Of a stretch of DNA of 15,184 nt, positions 5,991-13,205 are shown in pieces. How positions within the stretch are numbered: the first letter of the stretch is position 1; every line of letters begins with the position of its first letter. The notes under the pieces are model-generated. The model ran no database searches. It was not told where the DNA came from and was given only the letters and a program-made list of their open reading frames with translations. The stretch is from Oscillospiraceae bacterium (GTDB lineage Bacteria; Bacillota_A; Clostridia; Oscillospirales; Oscillospiraceae): positions 1 to 15,184 of the forward strand of contig JAEDOK010000032.1 in assembly GCA_016302005.1 (NCBI GenBank), written 5' to 3'. A program made the position numbers and the translations under genes.

Positions 5991-6136
5991 AGCTTACCTC
6001 TTTCATGATTTCTTCTGTCAGAAAGCTTAACGTTGAACAGCAAGCAACGCAGGAGAGTCGGTTAGTGCTTCGTCCATCGCTCTGCATGGCATTGAGGCTG
6101 TCGCGCTCTGCGTAGATATCGCAGCAGCAAGGCATT
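5991..6136. other. Intergenic gap with no confident feature
   Basis: 146 bases between the DUF5662 and GNAT genes. One minus-strand frame stays open across the whole gap into the GNAT start region, and a 21-codon ATG frame also fits, but neither has a ribosome binding site. No strong promoter, terminator or hairpin was recognised. A sequence remnant or repeat is possible but unsupported. Confidence 0.3.
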
Positions 6137-6709
6137 TTAACCCGCTTCATCCATATCCGGCGGGCAGATGGGTTGCTCCGACTTTCGCACCGACCGTAGA
6201 AAACGGAAGGTCTCTTTTTCCCCTTTGTCGCGGAGCATCGTCAGAACGAACACCAGATCCCGTCTGGTCTGCGGGTGCATCATCTCACTGTCGCGCCCCT
6301 CTGCGGCGTGCAGAAAATAATCCAGTGGGTCGCCGTCGCGGTAGTTCTTGCCATGGTAGGTCTTACAAGCGGCAACACGATCCGTGATCATTTCAATAAA
6401 ATATTTCCGGGGCATTTTGACGGGCCGGTAGGTGCGCGTTTTGATATCAATGTCCGTCCAATACTCATAGTGGTGCTTGTTTCTGCCCTTATGGTGCATC
6501 CACGCAGTCGAGTAGCCGACGACCTCTCGTTCACGCGAATTCGGGCTGCGGGTACCTTGATAATATCTTGCGCCGCTGATAAATTCGCTCGGCGAATACT
6601 TGGAAAGGTCGTGAACCAGTCCGCGCCAGTAAAGCCCGACGCGGAAGCAGCCGCCGCGCACCTTCCAGCGGTGCTTTGTGATCGTACAAAAGTGCTTCCA
6701 TGCGTGCAT
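6137..6709 (-). CDS. DUF5662 family protein, possible HD-type metal-dependent hydrolase
   Basis: A 190-residue soluble protein rich in His, Arg and Tyr that I recognise as DUF5662 from WRGLVHDLSKYSPSEF (about 28-43) and the HHKGRNKHHYEYW stretch (72-84). Early His residues (5, 13), His33-Asp34, His72/73 and Asp110 are spaced like the H...HD...H...D metal ligands of HD-domain phosphohydrolases; this functional reading is inference, and the substrate is unknown. DUF5662 genes are found in Firmicutes and their phages. The sigK stop codon runs straight into this gene's ribosome binding site (TAGGAGAG), with the ATG 12 bases after the stop, so it is very likely transcribed with sigK and may act in the mother cell. 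Confidence 0.8.
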   Translation of the reverse strand: MHAWKHFCTITKHRWKVRGGCFRVGLYWRGLVHDLSKYSPSEFISGARYYQGTRSPNSREREVVGYSTAWMHHKGRNKHHYEYWTDIDIKTRTYRPVKMPRKYFIEMITDRVAACKTYHGKNYRDGDPLDYFLHAAEGRDSEMMHPQTRRDLVFVLTMLRDKGEKETFRFLRSVRKSEQPICPPDMDEAG

Positions 6710-6721
6710 GGTGTTTCTCTC

Positions 6722-7408
6722 CTATTCCAACAGTGCCTTTTCTAATTTTTGCAGTGCTTTTTTCTCAATACGGCTGACATAACTCCTGCTGATGCCGCAC
6801 AGATCGGCGATCTCGCGCTGTGTCAGCGGTTTGCGGTTGCCGATGCCGTAGCGGAGGGTAATAATGCGTTTCTCCCGCGGGGTCAGGCATTCTTCGATCT
6901 TCTCATAGAGCTTGGCATAGACCTCCTTGTCGGACATCTGCTCAAACAGATCCTCGTCCGAACAGATCACATCCATCAGTGAAAGCGCGGTGCCGTCCTT
7001 GCCGGTCTCAATATACTCCGATAGTGAGACATCCGATGCGCTTTTCCGCTGCCCACGGAAATACATTAATATTTCGTTTTCCACGCATCGCGCAGCGTAG
7101 GTTGCAAGACGCGCACCTTTCGACGCGTCAAAGGTAGAAATGCCTTTGATAAGTCCGATCGTTCCGATGGAGATCAGATCCTCCTGATCGGAAGTCTGCG
7201 TGTAATATTTTTTCATGATGTGCGCCACAAGACGCAGGTTTCGTTCGATGAGTATGTTACGGGCATTCAGATCTCCCTGCGCCGCCAGTTCCAGATAGTG
7301 CTGCTCCTCCTTCGCGCTCAAAGGCTTCGGAAACGAGCCGCTCCCGTTCGACAGGCGGAGGGAATAGAGAATGCTGCTGATGGTCAGCCATACAGCGGCG
7401 CCCAGCAT
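6722..7408 (-). CDS. sigK: RNA polymerase sporulation sigma factor SigK precursor (pro-sigma-K)
   Basis: A 228-residue sigma-70 family factor. A hydrophobic pro-sequence (about residues 1-22) precedes GSFPKPLSAKEE, as in pro-sigma-K, which is processed by a membrane protease before directing late mother-cell transcription. Region 2 covers about 54-125 (NLRLVAHIMKKYY, DLISIGTIGLIKGISTFD, ARLATYAARCVENEILMYFR), and region 4 about 175-225 (LTPREKRIITLRYGIG, LTQREIADLCGISRSYVSRIEKKAL). The gene is complete and not split by a skin element. I start it at ATG 7406-7408, seven bases after GGAGG; the TTG codon just before it is only four bases away. It follows ispA by about 57 bases and precedes a DUF5662 gene. 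SigE is the nearest alternative, but the PKPLSAKEE start and length favour SigK. Confidence 0.9.
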   Translation of the reverse strand: MLGAAVWLTISSILYSLRLSNGSGSFPKPLSAKEEQHYLELAAQGDLNARNILIERNLRLVAHIMKKYYTQTSDQEDLISIGTIGLIKGISTFDASKGARLATYAARCVENEILMYFRGQRKSASDVSLSEYIETGKDGTALSLMDVICSDEDLFEQMSDKEVYAKLYEKIEECLTPREKRIITLRYGIGNRKPLTQREIADLCGISRSYVSRIEKKALQKLEKALLE

Positions 7409-7465
7409 CAAACCACCTCCGAAACAGCCTATTCAGAGGCGGCAAGTCCTTATGTCTAAAAGTTT

Positions 7466-8326
7466 TTACCTGTCACGGGAGGCAAGCGCCTGCGCAAGCT
7501 CCGTTAATAAGACCGGCTGCTCAAAGGCAGAGAGCGCAGCAATTGCTTTATCGGTTTCGTCCCTTATCATTTCTCGGCATTTTTTTATGCCGTAAAGACG
7601 GACGAAGGTATTCTTCTTTTCATCCACGCCGACCGCCTTGCCGAGCTTCTGCTCGTCGCCGACAACATCCAAAATATCATCCTCGATTTGGAATGCCAGT
7701 CCGAGGGACTCCGCATAGGCGCTTGCCGCAGCCTGCTGTTTCTCACTTCCGCCTGCCGCAATCACGCCGAGCTGACAGGCGGCACTGATGAGTGCTCCGG
7801 TTTTTCTCGATTGGATGTCGTAGACCTCCTGCTCGGTGCATTCGCGCGCTTCCGCGTCCATATCCAGCACCTGACCGCCGACCATGCCCAATTCCCCCGC
7901 GCAGAGAGAAAGCACCCGTACTGCCTCCACAATTCGCTCCGCCGGGAGCTTTGCCTTGGCAAGCTGCGAAAACGCCGCCGTAAGCAGGGCATCGCCCGCT
8001 AAAACCGCCGTTGCCTCTCCGTAAACGCGATGATTGGTCGGTTTGCCTCGGCGGAGATCGTCGTTGTCCATACAGGGCAGATCATCATGAATGAGGCTGT
8101 AGGTATGCACCATCTCGATCGCCGCGCCGAATGGCAGCACTTCCTCGGCGTTTCCGCCGCACAGCTCGCAAAACGCCTGCGTCAGTACGGGGCGGAGGCG
8201 CTTTCCTCCGGCAAGAAGGCTGTAGCGCATCGCTTCAAACAGCTCCTTTTGCGGCGCATCCTCCTTGAAGCATTCTTGCAGATACGCCTCAATGCGCTCG
8301 GCATAGCGTTTTAATTCACTCTCCAT
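7466..8326 (-). CDS. ispA: Polyprenyl (farnesyl/geranylgeranyl) diphosphate synthase
   Basis: A 286-residue class I trans-prenyltransferase. The first Asp-rich motif DDLPCMD is at about residues 81-87 in HTYSLIHDDLPCMDNDDLRRG, and the second is DDILD (about 216-220). GGKRLRP (about 40-46) and the later QLGKAVGVDEKK stretch are also typical. It condenses isopentenyl diphosphate with dimethylallyl or geranyl diphosphate in the cytosol, probably giving farnesyl diphosphate for longer prenyl chains such as the undecaprenyl carrier. Exact product length is not certain from sequence. I choose ATG 8324-8326, seven bases after CGGAG; a TTG two codons earlier is less well placed. It overlaps the end of xseB by 11 bases, the same xseA-xseB-ispA order as in Bacillus. 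Confidence 0.92.
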   Translation of the reverse strand: MESELKRYAERIEAYLQECFKEDAPQKELFEAMRYSLLAGGKRLRPVLTQAFCELCGGNAEEVLPFGAAIEMVHTYSLIHDDLPCMDNDDLRRGKPTNHRVYGEATAVLAGDALLTAAFSQLAKAKLPAERIVEAVRVLSLCAGELGMVGGQVLDMDAEARECTEQEVYDIQSRKTGALISAACQLGVIAAGGSEKQQAAASAYAESLGLAFQIEDDILDVVGDEQKLGKAVGVDEKKNTFVRLYGIKKCREMIRDETDKAIAALSAFEQPVLLTELAQALASRDR

Positions 8327-8549
8327 CTGCAAACTCCGTCTCCTGCGGCGTGCCGTCCGCGCCCTTGGTGAGCTGCACGACCTTCAATTCCGCCTCATCA
8401 AGCAGCTTTGTGCAGGAGCCTACCAGCGCAGTGCCCTCCTCAAAAAGCGACAGCGCCTGCTCCAGCGGCACATCGCCGCGTTCCATTTGTTTTACGATCT
8501 CCTCCAGCCTTCCCAAGGACTGTTCACAAGTCTGCGAGTCCCGGCTCAT
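8316..8549 (-). CDS. xseB: Exodeoxyribonuclease VII small subunit
   Basis: A 77-residue, mainly helical protein with the family core LGRLEEIVKQMERGDVPLEQ followed by LSLFEEGTALVGSCTKLLDEAE (about residues 12-53). It binds XseA to form exonuclease VII, which degrades single-stranded DNA from both ends to oligonucleotides. The length matches the family. Its ATG overlaps the xseA stop in an ATGA junction, and its ribosome binding site AAAGGAGG lies inside the end of xseA, so translation is coupled. Confidence 0.93.
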   Translation of the reverse strand: MSRDSQTCEQSLGRLEEIVKQMERGDVPLEQALSLFEEGTALVGSCTKLLDEAELKVVQLTKGADGTPQETEFADGE

Positions 8550-9748
8550 TCGATTACCTCCTTTACTTCCGTGACCGCCTTGCCGTCAGCAAGACTGACG
8601 GTAAGCGTTTCGCCGACGGATACAGCGTGAATGGTTTTGATAAGCTGTCCGTTTTCATTTAATGCCATCGAGTAGCCGCGCCCTAAAACCTTGAGCGGAC
8701 TCATCGCGTCCAGCTTTGCGGCAAGGCGCACGAAGCGCTCCCGGTTGCGATTGAGCAGAGAAGCGGACGCTGCGCAGAGTCTGCGGTGCGTATAGTCCAG
8801 CGCCATACGGCGGTCATTCAGGTAATTGATCGGGCTTTTGAGGCTTCTTGTCTGCGCCAAAGCATTCACACGCTGGCGTTCCTGCTTCAGCCGCTTGCTC
8901 ATCAGCGTAAGGAGCATTGCCTGTTTTGCCGCAAGCGTCTGCCGCAGTTCCATCTGATCCGGCACGGCAAGCTCTGCCGCGTTCGACGGCGTTGCCGCGC
9001 GCAGGTCGGCGACGAAATCCGAGATCGTCACATCCGGCTCGTGCCCTACGGCGGAGATCACGGGAATTTCGGACTGCGCAATGGCATAGGCGACGCGCTC
9101 GTCGTTAAACGCCCAAAGATCCTCAATGGAACCGCCGCCGCGCCCTGTGATGATGAGGTCTGCAACGCGGTAGCGGTTGGCGTAACGGATCGCGCCCGCG
9201 ATTTCCGCCGGTGCGTCCTCACCCTGCACACGCACGCCCAGCAGCTTCACCTCCGTCAGCGGATATCGCTTGCGCAAAATACGAAGCATGTCCCGTAGCG
9301 CGGCGCCGGCCGAGGAGGTAATGATCGCGATCCTATGCGGAAAACGCGGCAGCGGTTTTTTCTGCGCAGGAGAGAACAAGCCCTCCGCCTGTAGTCGCGC
9401 TTTCAGCTGCTCAAACGCCACATGCAGGTCGCCCACGCCGTCCGGCGTCAGATCGGTGCAGTAAAGCTGATAAGCACCGTCGCGTGGGAAGACGGAGACG
9501 CGCCCGCAGGCGATGACCTTCATACCGTTCTCCGGGCGAAAGCGCAAGCGAAAGGCGTTTCCCTTGAACATGACGCACCGGATCGCGCCGTTGGCGTCCT
9601 TCAGGGAGAAATAATGATGCCCCGAGGGGTAGAGCTTATAGTTGCTGATCTCTCCGCGAATGAGAAGATTCGATAAGAACGCATCCTCCTCAAAACGGAG
9701 CTTCAAATATTCATTGATTTGCGATACTTCATAAATCGGCTGCTGCAT
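8546..9748 (-). CDS. xseA: Exodeoxyribonuclease VII large subunit
   Basis: A 400-residue protein. The N-terminal OB-fold (about 1-105, with IRGEISNYKLYPSGHHYFSLKD) binds single-stranded DNA. The catalytic domain (about 130-265) has RIAIITSSAGAALRDML, the hallmark TGRGGGSIEDLWAFNDE (about 201-217) and ISAVGHEPDVTISDFVADLRA (about 231-251), which carries the invariant residues. The helical tail (about 265-400) is shorter than in Escherichia coli or Bacillus XseA, which are near 450 residues; it still ends with the expected LGRGYSMALNENG stretch. It works with XseB in repair and in processing single-stranded DNA. The start overlaps the TsaD-like gene by 20 bases; the ATG codes MQQPIYEVSQINEYLK, a normal family start. 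Confidence 0.95.
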   Translation of the reverse strand: MQQPIYEVSQINEYLKLRFEEDAFLSNLLIRGEISNYKLYPSGHHYFSLKDANGAIRCVMFKGNAFRLRFRPENGMKVIACGRVSVFPRDGAYQLYCTDLTPDGVGDLHVAFEQLKARLQAEGLFSPAQKKPLPRFPHRIAIITSSAGAALRDMLRILRKRYPLTEVKLLGVRVQGEDAPAEIAGAIRYANRYRVADLIITGRGGGSIEDLWAFNDERVAYAIAQSEIPVISAVGHEPDVTISDFVADLRAATPSNAAELAVPDQMELRQTLAAKQAMLLTLMSKRLKQERQRVNALAQTRSLKSPINYLNDRRMALDYTHRRLCAASASLLNRNRERFVRLAAKLDAMSPLKVLGRGYSMALNENGQLIKTIHAVSVGETLTVSLADGKAVTEVKEVIE

Positions 9749-10658
9749 GATGTGCCCTCCATGTCAAGACCGCCGTGCCGAGCGCGTTGTCGGTCGCGTA
9801 CTGCGTCGGGCAGAATACTGCGGGCAGTCCCGCGCACGCACTGCGCAGCATACTGTTCGATGCCACGCCGCCTGCAAAAACGACAGCAGAGACGGGATAC
9901 TCGTGCAGCGCGTTTTTCGTCGCCTCGACGATCGCGCCGATCAGGCAGCGCAGCGCGTAGGCTGCGGTCTCCGCGTCATTTCCTTTGTGATAAGCCTCCA
10001 CCTTGTTCTGCACGCCGGAGAGAGAGAATGCCGCCCCATGTACCTTCACGCGAAAGGTCTGCTTGTCCGACGCGTCCTTGCTCAAGGCATCCAACTGCTT
10101 TCCCGAGGGAAACGGCAGTCCAAGGAGCTTTCCCGTGCGGTCAATGAGCTGACCCGCTGAAATATCCGTCGTTCCACCGATCCGGTCCGCGTGCACGCTC
10201 ACGCCCTCCGGCGTGACATACAGCAGCTCCGTCGTCCCGCCGGAGAGATGCCACGCAAGATGCGGCTGCTCCATCAGCTCCATCCGCTCAGATGAAAACA
10301 GTGAGGCAGCAATATGCCCCTGCTGATGGGAAAAGGCGTAGACAGGTATGCCAAGCGCCGCGCCCAAGACCCGCGCCTGTGACTCCCCTGCCAAAAAGCA
10401 GGGCATATAGGAGCCTTCCACCGTGCGGGGACGGGTACTGACACCGATGGCATCGAGCTTTCTCCTTCCAATATCCGAAAACAGCCTGTCGGTCAGTTCC
10501 GGCAGGCGTTTTATATGGGCAAACAGCGCGTCGCTTTGGCGCAACCCGAGACTTCCCTGTTCCACGTCCAGCAGGCGGGAGACATTATGCCCCTTTTCCC
10601 CGTCAAAGACGGCGACAGAAGTCGTGTAGTTGCTCGTGTCGAACGCCAAAACGGTCAT
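9729..10658 (-). CDS. TsaD/Kae1-family (M22-like) paralogue of unknown role
   Basis: A 309-residue ASKHA-fold protein. It begins FDTSNYTTSVAV (residues 6-17), like the phosphate-binding start of TsaD. The metal-binding His pair is kept in HQQGH (111-115). SGGTTELLYV (139-148) replaces TsaD's SGGHTQLV, so the His of that motif is Thr. GVASNSMLR and TDNALGTA (289-296) match the TsaD end motifs. True TsaD makes the t6A37 tRNA modification with TsaB and TsaE and is usually about 340 residues; this protein is shorter and divergent, so I call it a paralogue, not tsaD. It overlaps nusB at ATGA and xseA by 20 bases, so it is firmly inside the operon, in the position folD holds in Bacillus. Role unknown; redundancy with, or a substitute for, t6A synthesis is possible. 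Confidence 0.8.
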   Translation of the reverse strand: MTVLAFDTSNYTTSVAVFDGEKGHNVSRLLDVEQGSLGLRQSDALFAHIKRLPELTDRLFSDIGRRKLDAIGVSTRPRTVEGSYMPCFLAGESQARVLGAALGIPVYAFSHQQGHIAASLFSSERMELMEQPHLAWHLSGGTTELLYVTPEGVSVHADRIGGTTDISAGQLIDRTGKLLGLPFPSGKQLDALSKDASDKQTFRVKVHGAAFSLSGVQNKVEAYHKGNDAETAAYALRCLIGAIVEATKNALHEYPVSAVVFAGGVASNSMLRSACAGLPAVFCPTQYATDNALGTAVLTWRAHHAAADL

Positions 10659-11110
10659 TGCGGCGCCTCCTTCAGTGAGCGGGCAAAGGAGCCGAGAATG
10701 CCGTTGACAAAGGAAACGACCTCCGCCTCCTCGTATTTACGCGTCAGCTCAACACATTCGTTGATGGCAACGCCGGTCGGGACGTCGTCAACATAGAGAA
10801 TTTCGAAGATCGCAAGGCGCAGCGCCGCTTTGGTAAAGCGCGAGATGCGGTGCAGATTCCAGCCGATGGAATACTTGGCAATCAGCGCATCCAGCTCCTC
10901 CGCGTGCTCGGCGACGCCCGTGACGCAGGCAGTGATATACGCCATCTGCTTTTTACTCGGGCGCTCGGCATAGAGCTCGTTTTCCCCGGCAAGCGCGTCA
11001 TAATATCCGCGCTCCAAGCGGGATTCAATTGCCTGTTCCGGTGTTTCATCGGTATAATCCAACTCATAGATTAAGTGTGCGGCAAGTTCTCTGGCATTTG
11101 AGCGTGTCAT
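10655..11110 (-). CDS. nusB: Transcription antitermination factor NusB
   Basis: A 151-residue all-helical protein of normal family length. The start (RSNARELAAHLIYELDY) and the C-terminal signature VAINECVELTRKYEEAEVVSFVNGILG are clear NusB features. NusB binds boxA RNA together with NusE (S10) and supports processive transcription of ribosomal RNA operons. The ATG is preceded by AAAAGGAGAG. Its stop overlaps the TsaD-like start (ATGA). A strong palindrome lies 28 bases upstream of the start. Confidence 0.95.
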   Translation of the reverse strand: MTRSNARELAAHLIYELDYTDETPEQAIESRLERGYYDALAGENELYAERPSKKQMAYITACVTGVAEHAEELDALIAKYSIGWNLHRISRFTKAALRLAIFEILYVDDVPTGVAINECVELTRKYEEAEVVSFVNGILGSFARSLKEAPQ

Positions 11111-11138
11111 AAGTCTCTCCTTTTATGTATGCGGTTCA

Positions 11139-11162
11139 GGGGTGCTGACGCGTCAGCACCCC
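11139..11162 (-). promoter_or_regulatory. 24-bp perfect palindrome in the nusB leader
   Basis: GGGGTGCTGACG (11139-11150) is followed at once by its exact reverse complement (11151-11162). As RNA this gives a 10-bp GC-rich stem with a CGCG loop. No U-run follows on the minus strand, so it is not a standard terminator. It lies between the asp23-like stop and the nusB ribosome binding site and could pause transcription, protect the downstream mRNA or bind a protein. Confidence 0.6.
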
Positions 11163-11177
11163 GAAAAGAAGCTATTC

Positions 11178-11558
11178 TTATTTCGCGGCAGCCTTGGGAA
11201 CGGCTACGCCGCAGACATTTACATTCACGCGGAGCGGACGCACGCCCGTCATTGCGGCGACTTCATCGGCAATCGCCGTCTGCACGCTCTGCGCAACGGT
11301 CATGACCGCAGAACCCATCTTTACAATGAGGTTGCAGGAGACAGTCACGCCCTCTTCGGTGATCGCGACGCGGATCCCTTTACGGAGATTCTTCTTGCCG
11401 AGGATGTTGGAAAGATCGAGCGTTTGCGTCATGCTCAGCCCGTATACTCCTTCCACCTCACGCACAGCCAGCGACGCGATGGAGGCGATGACCTCCTCGG
11501 AAATGAGGATGCTGCCGTTTTCCTGTTCCTGAACGAGATAATCTTTATTTTCTGCCAT
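11178..11558 (-). CDS. Asp23/Gls24 family envelope stress response protein (YqhY-like)
   Basis: A 126-residue protein with the full Asp23 domain: GSILISEEVIASIASLAVREVEGVYGL (about 15-41), a middle strand pair GIRVAITEEGVTVSCNLIVKMG, and AQSVQTAIADEVAAMTGVRPLRVNVNVCGV. The domain is cytosolic and can be membrane-tethered in some relatives, but no membrane segment is seen here. Bacillus YqhY, in the same place before nusB, is linked to control of fatty-acid synthesis through its accBC neighbours; accBC are absent here, so the role may differ. It has its own promoter at 11593-11620. The start is supported by GAAGGGAAG upstream, at a slightly long spacing. Confidence 0.9.
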   Translation of the reverse strand: MAENKDYLVQEQENGSILISEEVIASIASLAVREVEGVYGLSMTQTLDLSNILGKKNLRKGIRVAITEEGVTVSCNLIVKMGSAVMTVAQSVQTAIADEVAAMTGVRPLRVNVNVCGVAVPKAAAK

Positions 11559-11592
11559 TGCTATGATCTTCCCTTCGTAGTTGTTCCCCTCT

Positions 11593-11620
11593 ATTCTATC
11601 ACATTTTTCTCAAAAAACAA
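11593..11620 (-). promoter_or_regulatory. Sigma-A promoter between spoIIIAH and the asp23-like gene
   Basis: On the minus strand: -35 TTGTTT (11615-11620), a 16-base spacer and an extended -10 TGATAGAAT (TAGAAT at 11593-11598). It lies in the 67-base gap after spoIIIAH and would let asp23-nusB and the genes after them be transcribed in growing cells independently of the sporulation operon. Confidence 0.6.
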
Positions 11621-11625
11621 TACCT

Positions 11626-12183
11626 TTATTCCACGCCGACGATATGAATATCGCTGAGCTTGTAATCCGTCTGCGACAGGACGATGTCGGCAAGCAGGGA
11701 AACATCGCTCTGCGTCAGTCCCTCTTCTGGCGCAGCGACTGCAAGGGAGATTCCCTCGTCCGTAATGTAGGCAACGCAGTCGGTATAGCCCTTTGCGATG
11801 ACGAGGCTTTCAATCTGCGATTCCGCCAAGGCATCGGCAATAATCCCCTCTAACTTGCGGCTCGTCTCGGAAGTGTCGCTACCCTCGGCGTAGGCAATGG
11901 TCTCCTGCAAAAGCGTCACGGCTTCATCGCGCGCGTTTTGCCTTGACAGGCGCATCTGTGCAAAAGCTTCGCTGCTGTCCTGTGTGTTGCTTGCAAGCGC
12001 TTCCGTGTCACTCTGCGCGGTCGTGTCGTTGAGAACGAGCGTTGCCTCTCCGAGCACCTTATCCGCGTCCAGCGTCTGCGTCAGTTCCGGTGTGCTGCCG
12101 CCGTAGAGCCAGTTGAGGTATATGCCCGCGCATACCAAGACAAGCACTCCGGCAATCACTGCGTTGCGTTTCCATGTTTTCAT
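11626..12183 (-). CDS. spoIIIAH: Stage III sporulation protein AH
   Basis: A 185-residue bitopic membrane protein: a short basic start (MKTWKRN), one transmembrane segment (about 8-27), then a soluble domain outside the mother-cell membrane. The C-terminal half has the ring-building EscJ/YscJ-like (SpoIIIAH) fold pattern (SQIESLVIAKGYTDCVAYITDEGISLAVAA). It faces the intermembrane space and binds SpoIIQ to join the mother cell to the forespore. Start supported by GGAGGAATCACA just before the ATG. It follows spoIIIAG by 13 bases. Last gene of the spoIIIA block here; a vegetative-type promoter follows. Confidence 0.9.
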   Translation of the reverse strand: MKTWKRNAVIAGVLVLVCAGIYLNWLYGGSTPELTQTLDADKVLGEATLVLNDTTAQSDTEALASNTQDSSEAFAQMRLSRQNARDEAVTLLQETIAYAEGSDTSETSRKLEGIIADALAESQIESLVIAKGYTDCVAYITDEGISLAVAAPEEGLTQSDVSLLADIVLSQTDYKLSDIHIVGVE

Positions 12184-12196
12184 TGTGATTCCTCCA

Positions 12197-12733
12197 TTAT
12201 TTCATTTTGACAACTGTGATCTGGTCGCTGCTCAAGCCGGTCAGTGCGGCGACCGCCTGCGTCAACGCGAGCTTGACTGAGGCGGAATCCGCACCCTCGC
12301 TGACGATCAGCGCGCCTTGAAAGAGCGGGTAGTCCACGGCGGATACCGCTGCTTTATCGTATGCGCTTCCCTCGGACAAAATCACGGTTTTTTGCTCCGA
12401 TGTGCGCTGCGTTCCGCTGTCTGAGGTCTCCTCAGAATTCTGCGTATCCGTCAGATATCGCGTGCGGCTTCCGGTGCGAAGCATCAGCATGACCTCCACC
12501 CTACCCGCGCCTTCTATTTTGGAAAGCATCTCCGTAAGCCTCTGCTCCGTCCGGGCGGCATAGGCATCGTCGTCTGCCGCCGTCTGCGTAGCTTCGGCGG
12601 TTTGTGTCTGCGTCTCCTTTTTGCTGCTCGGAAGCAGCAGCAAGGCAATACCAAGCAGCAAAATCAGCACCGCGTATTTGTATTTTTTCAGTACCTTCAG
12701 CACTTTTCCCGTAATCTCATTCGCTCGTACCAT
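12197..12733 (-). CDS. spoIIIAG: Stage III sporulation protein AG
   Basis: A 178-residue protein with a basic N-terminus, one transmembrane segment (about 19-36), a low-complexity Gln/Thr/Ala linker (about 40-58), and a soluble ring-forming domain with RLTEMLSKIEGAGRVEVMLMLRTG, as in SpoIIIAG. It forms a large ring in the intermembrane channel between mother cell and forespore. I place the start at ATG 12731-12733, preceded by AGGAG, with an N-terminus (MVRANEITGKVLKVL) typical of the family; a longer frame from 12769 would overlap spoIIIAF much further. With this start it overlaps spoIIIAF by 17 bases. Confidence 0.88.
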   Translation of the reverse strand: MVRANEITGKVLKVLKKYKYAVLILLLGIALLLLPSSKKETQTQTAEATQTAADDDAYAARTEQRLTEMLSKIEGAGRVEVMLMLRTGSRTRYLTDTQNSEETSDSGTQRTSEQKTVILSEGSAYDKAAVSAVDYPLFQGALIVSEGADSASVKLALTQAVAALTGLSSDQITVVKMK

Positions 12734-13205
12734 ATAGCTTCCACTCCTGATTTTCCGGTGCGATCCCAAGTGAATCGGTCAGATACGCAGCCAGAGACGA
12801 AATCTGTTCGGCAGTCAGCGTGCCGATAATCCGTACCTTATGCGGAACGGGGTACTCATCGTTTGTCAGCGTCACCTCCGCTTGAATCGCAGCGCCCAGC
12901 TCTGCCGCTTTGTTCTCAATGTATGTCTCCGTGGTCTGTTTTATGTGTTCCGATAGGACGCTGTGCGTTTTCTCTTCAACGGCGCTCGTATCAAAGGAAT
13001 TTGCCTCGCAGATTTCCTTCAGCCGTTCGGAAAGCTTTTCCGTGTCCACAGATAGGAGCGGCGAAACGGCAACGAGCAGCACAAGGATCCCGCCGATAAA
13101 CCGCACGAATTTATTGATCGGCGAACCATGCACCAGCACCGAAGCAAGCACTGCGATCATACAAACCGCCACAAGCGAGATCAAATAACTGCGCACCGTC
13201 TCCAT
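12717..13205 (-). CDS. spoIIIAF: Stage III sporulation protein AF
   Basis: A 162-residue protein: two transmembrane segments (about residues 6-25 and 35-52; METVRSYLISLVAVCMIAV, then FVRFIGGILVLLVAVSPLL), followed by a soluble domain with VRIIGTLTAEQISSLAAYL near the end. Part of the SpoIIIA channel complex in the mother-cell membrane. I use ATG 13203-13205, which overlaps the spoIIIAE stop by one base (ATGA) and starts with the family's usual sequence; a longer frame back to 13301 would run inside spoIIIAE and has no family support. Confidence 0.88.
   Translation of the reverse strand: METVRSYLISLVAVCMIAVLASVLVHGSPINKFVRFIGGILVLLVAVSPLLSVDTEKLSERLKEICEANSFDTSAVEEKTHSVLSEHIKQTTETYIENKAAELGAAIQAEVTLTNDEYPVPHKVRIIGTLTAEQISSLAAYLTDSLGIAPENQEWKLYGTSE

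Noticed and set aside
5991..6136. A short peptide gene in the gap before the GNAT gene
   Set aside because: An ATG frame of 21 codons exists, but without a ribosome binding site or any recognisable feature.
7412..7470. Sigma-E or sigma-K type promoter before sigK
   Set aside because: CATAAGGA on the minus strand resembles part of a sigma-E/K -10, but no matching -35 is at the right distance.
12734..12769. Upstream extension of spoIIIAG
   Set aside because: It only adds 12 residues inside spoIIIAF; the internal ATG has an AGGAG site and a normal start.
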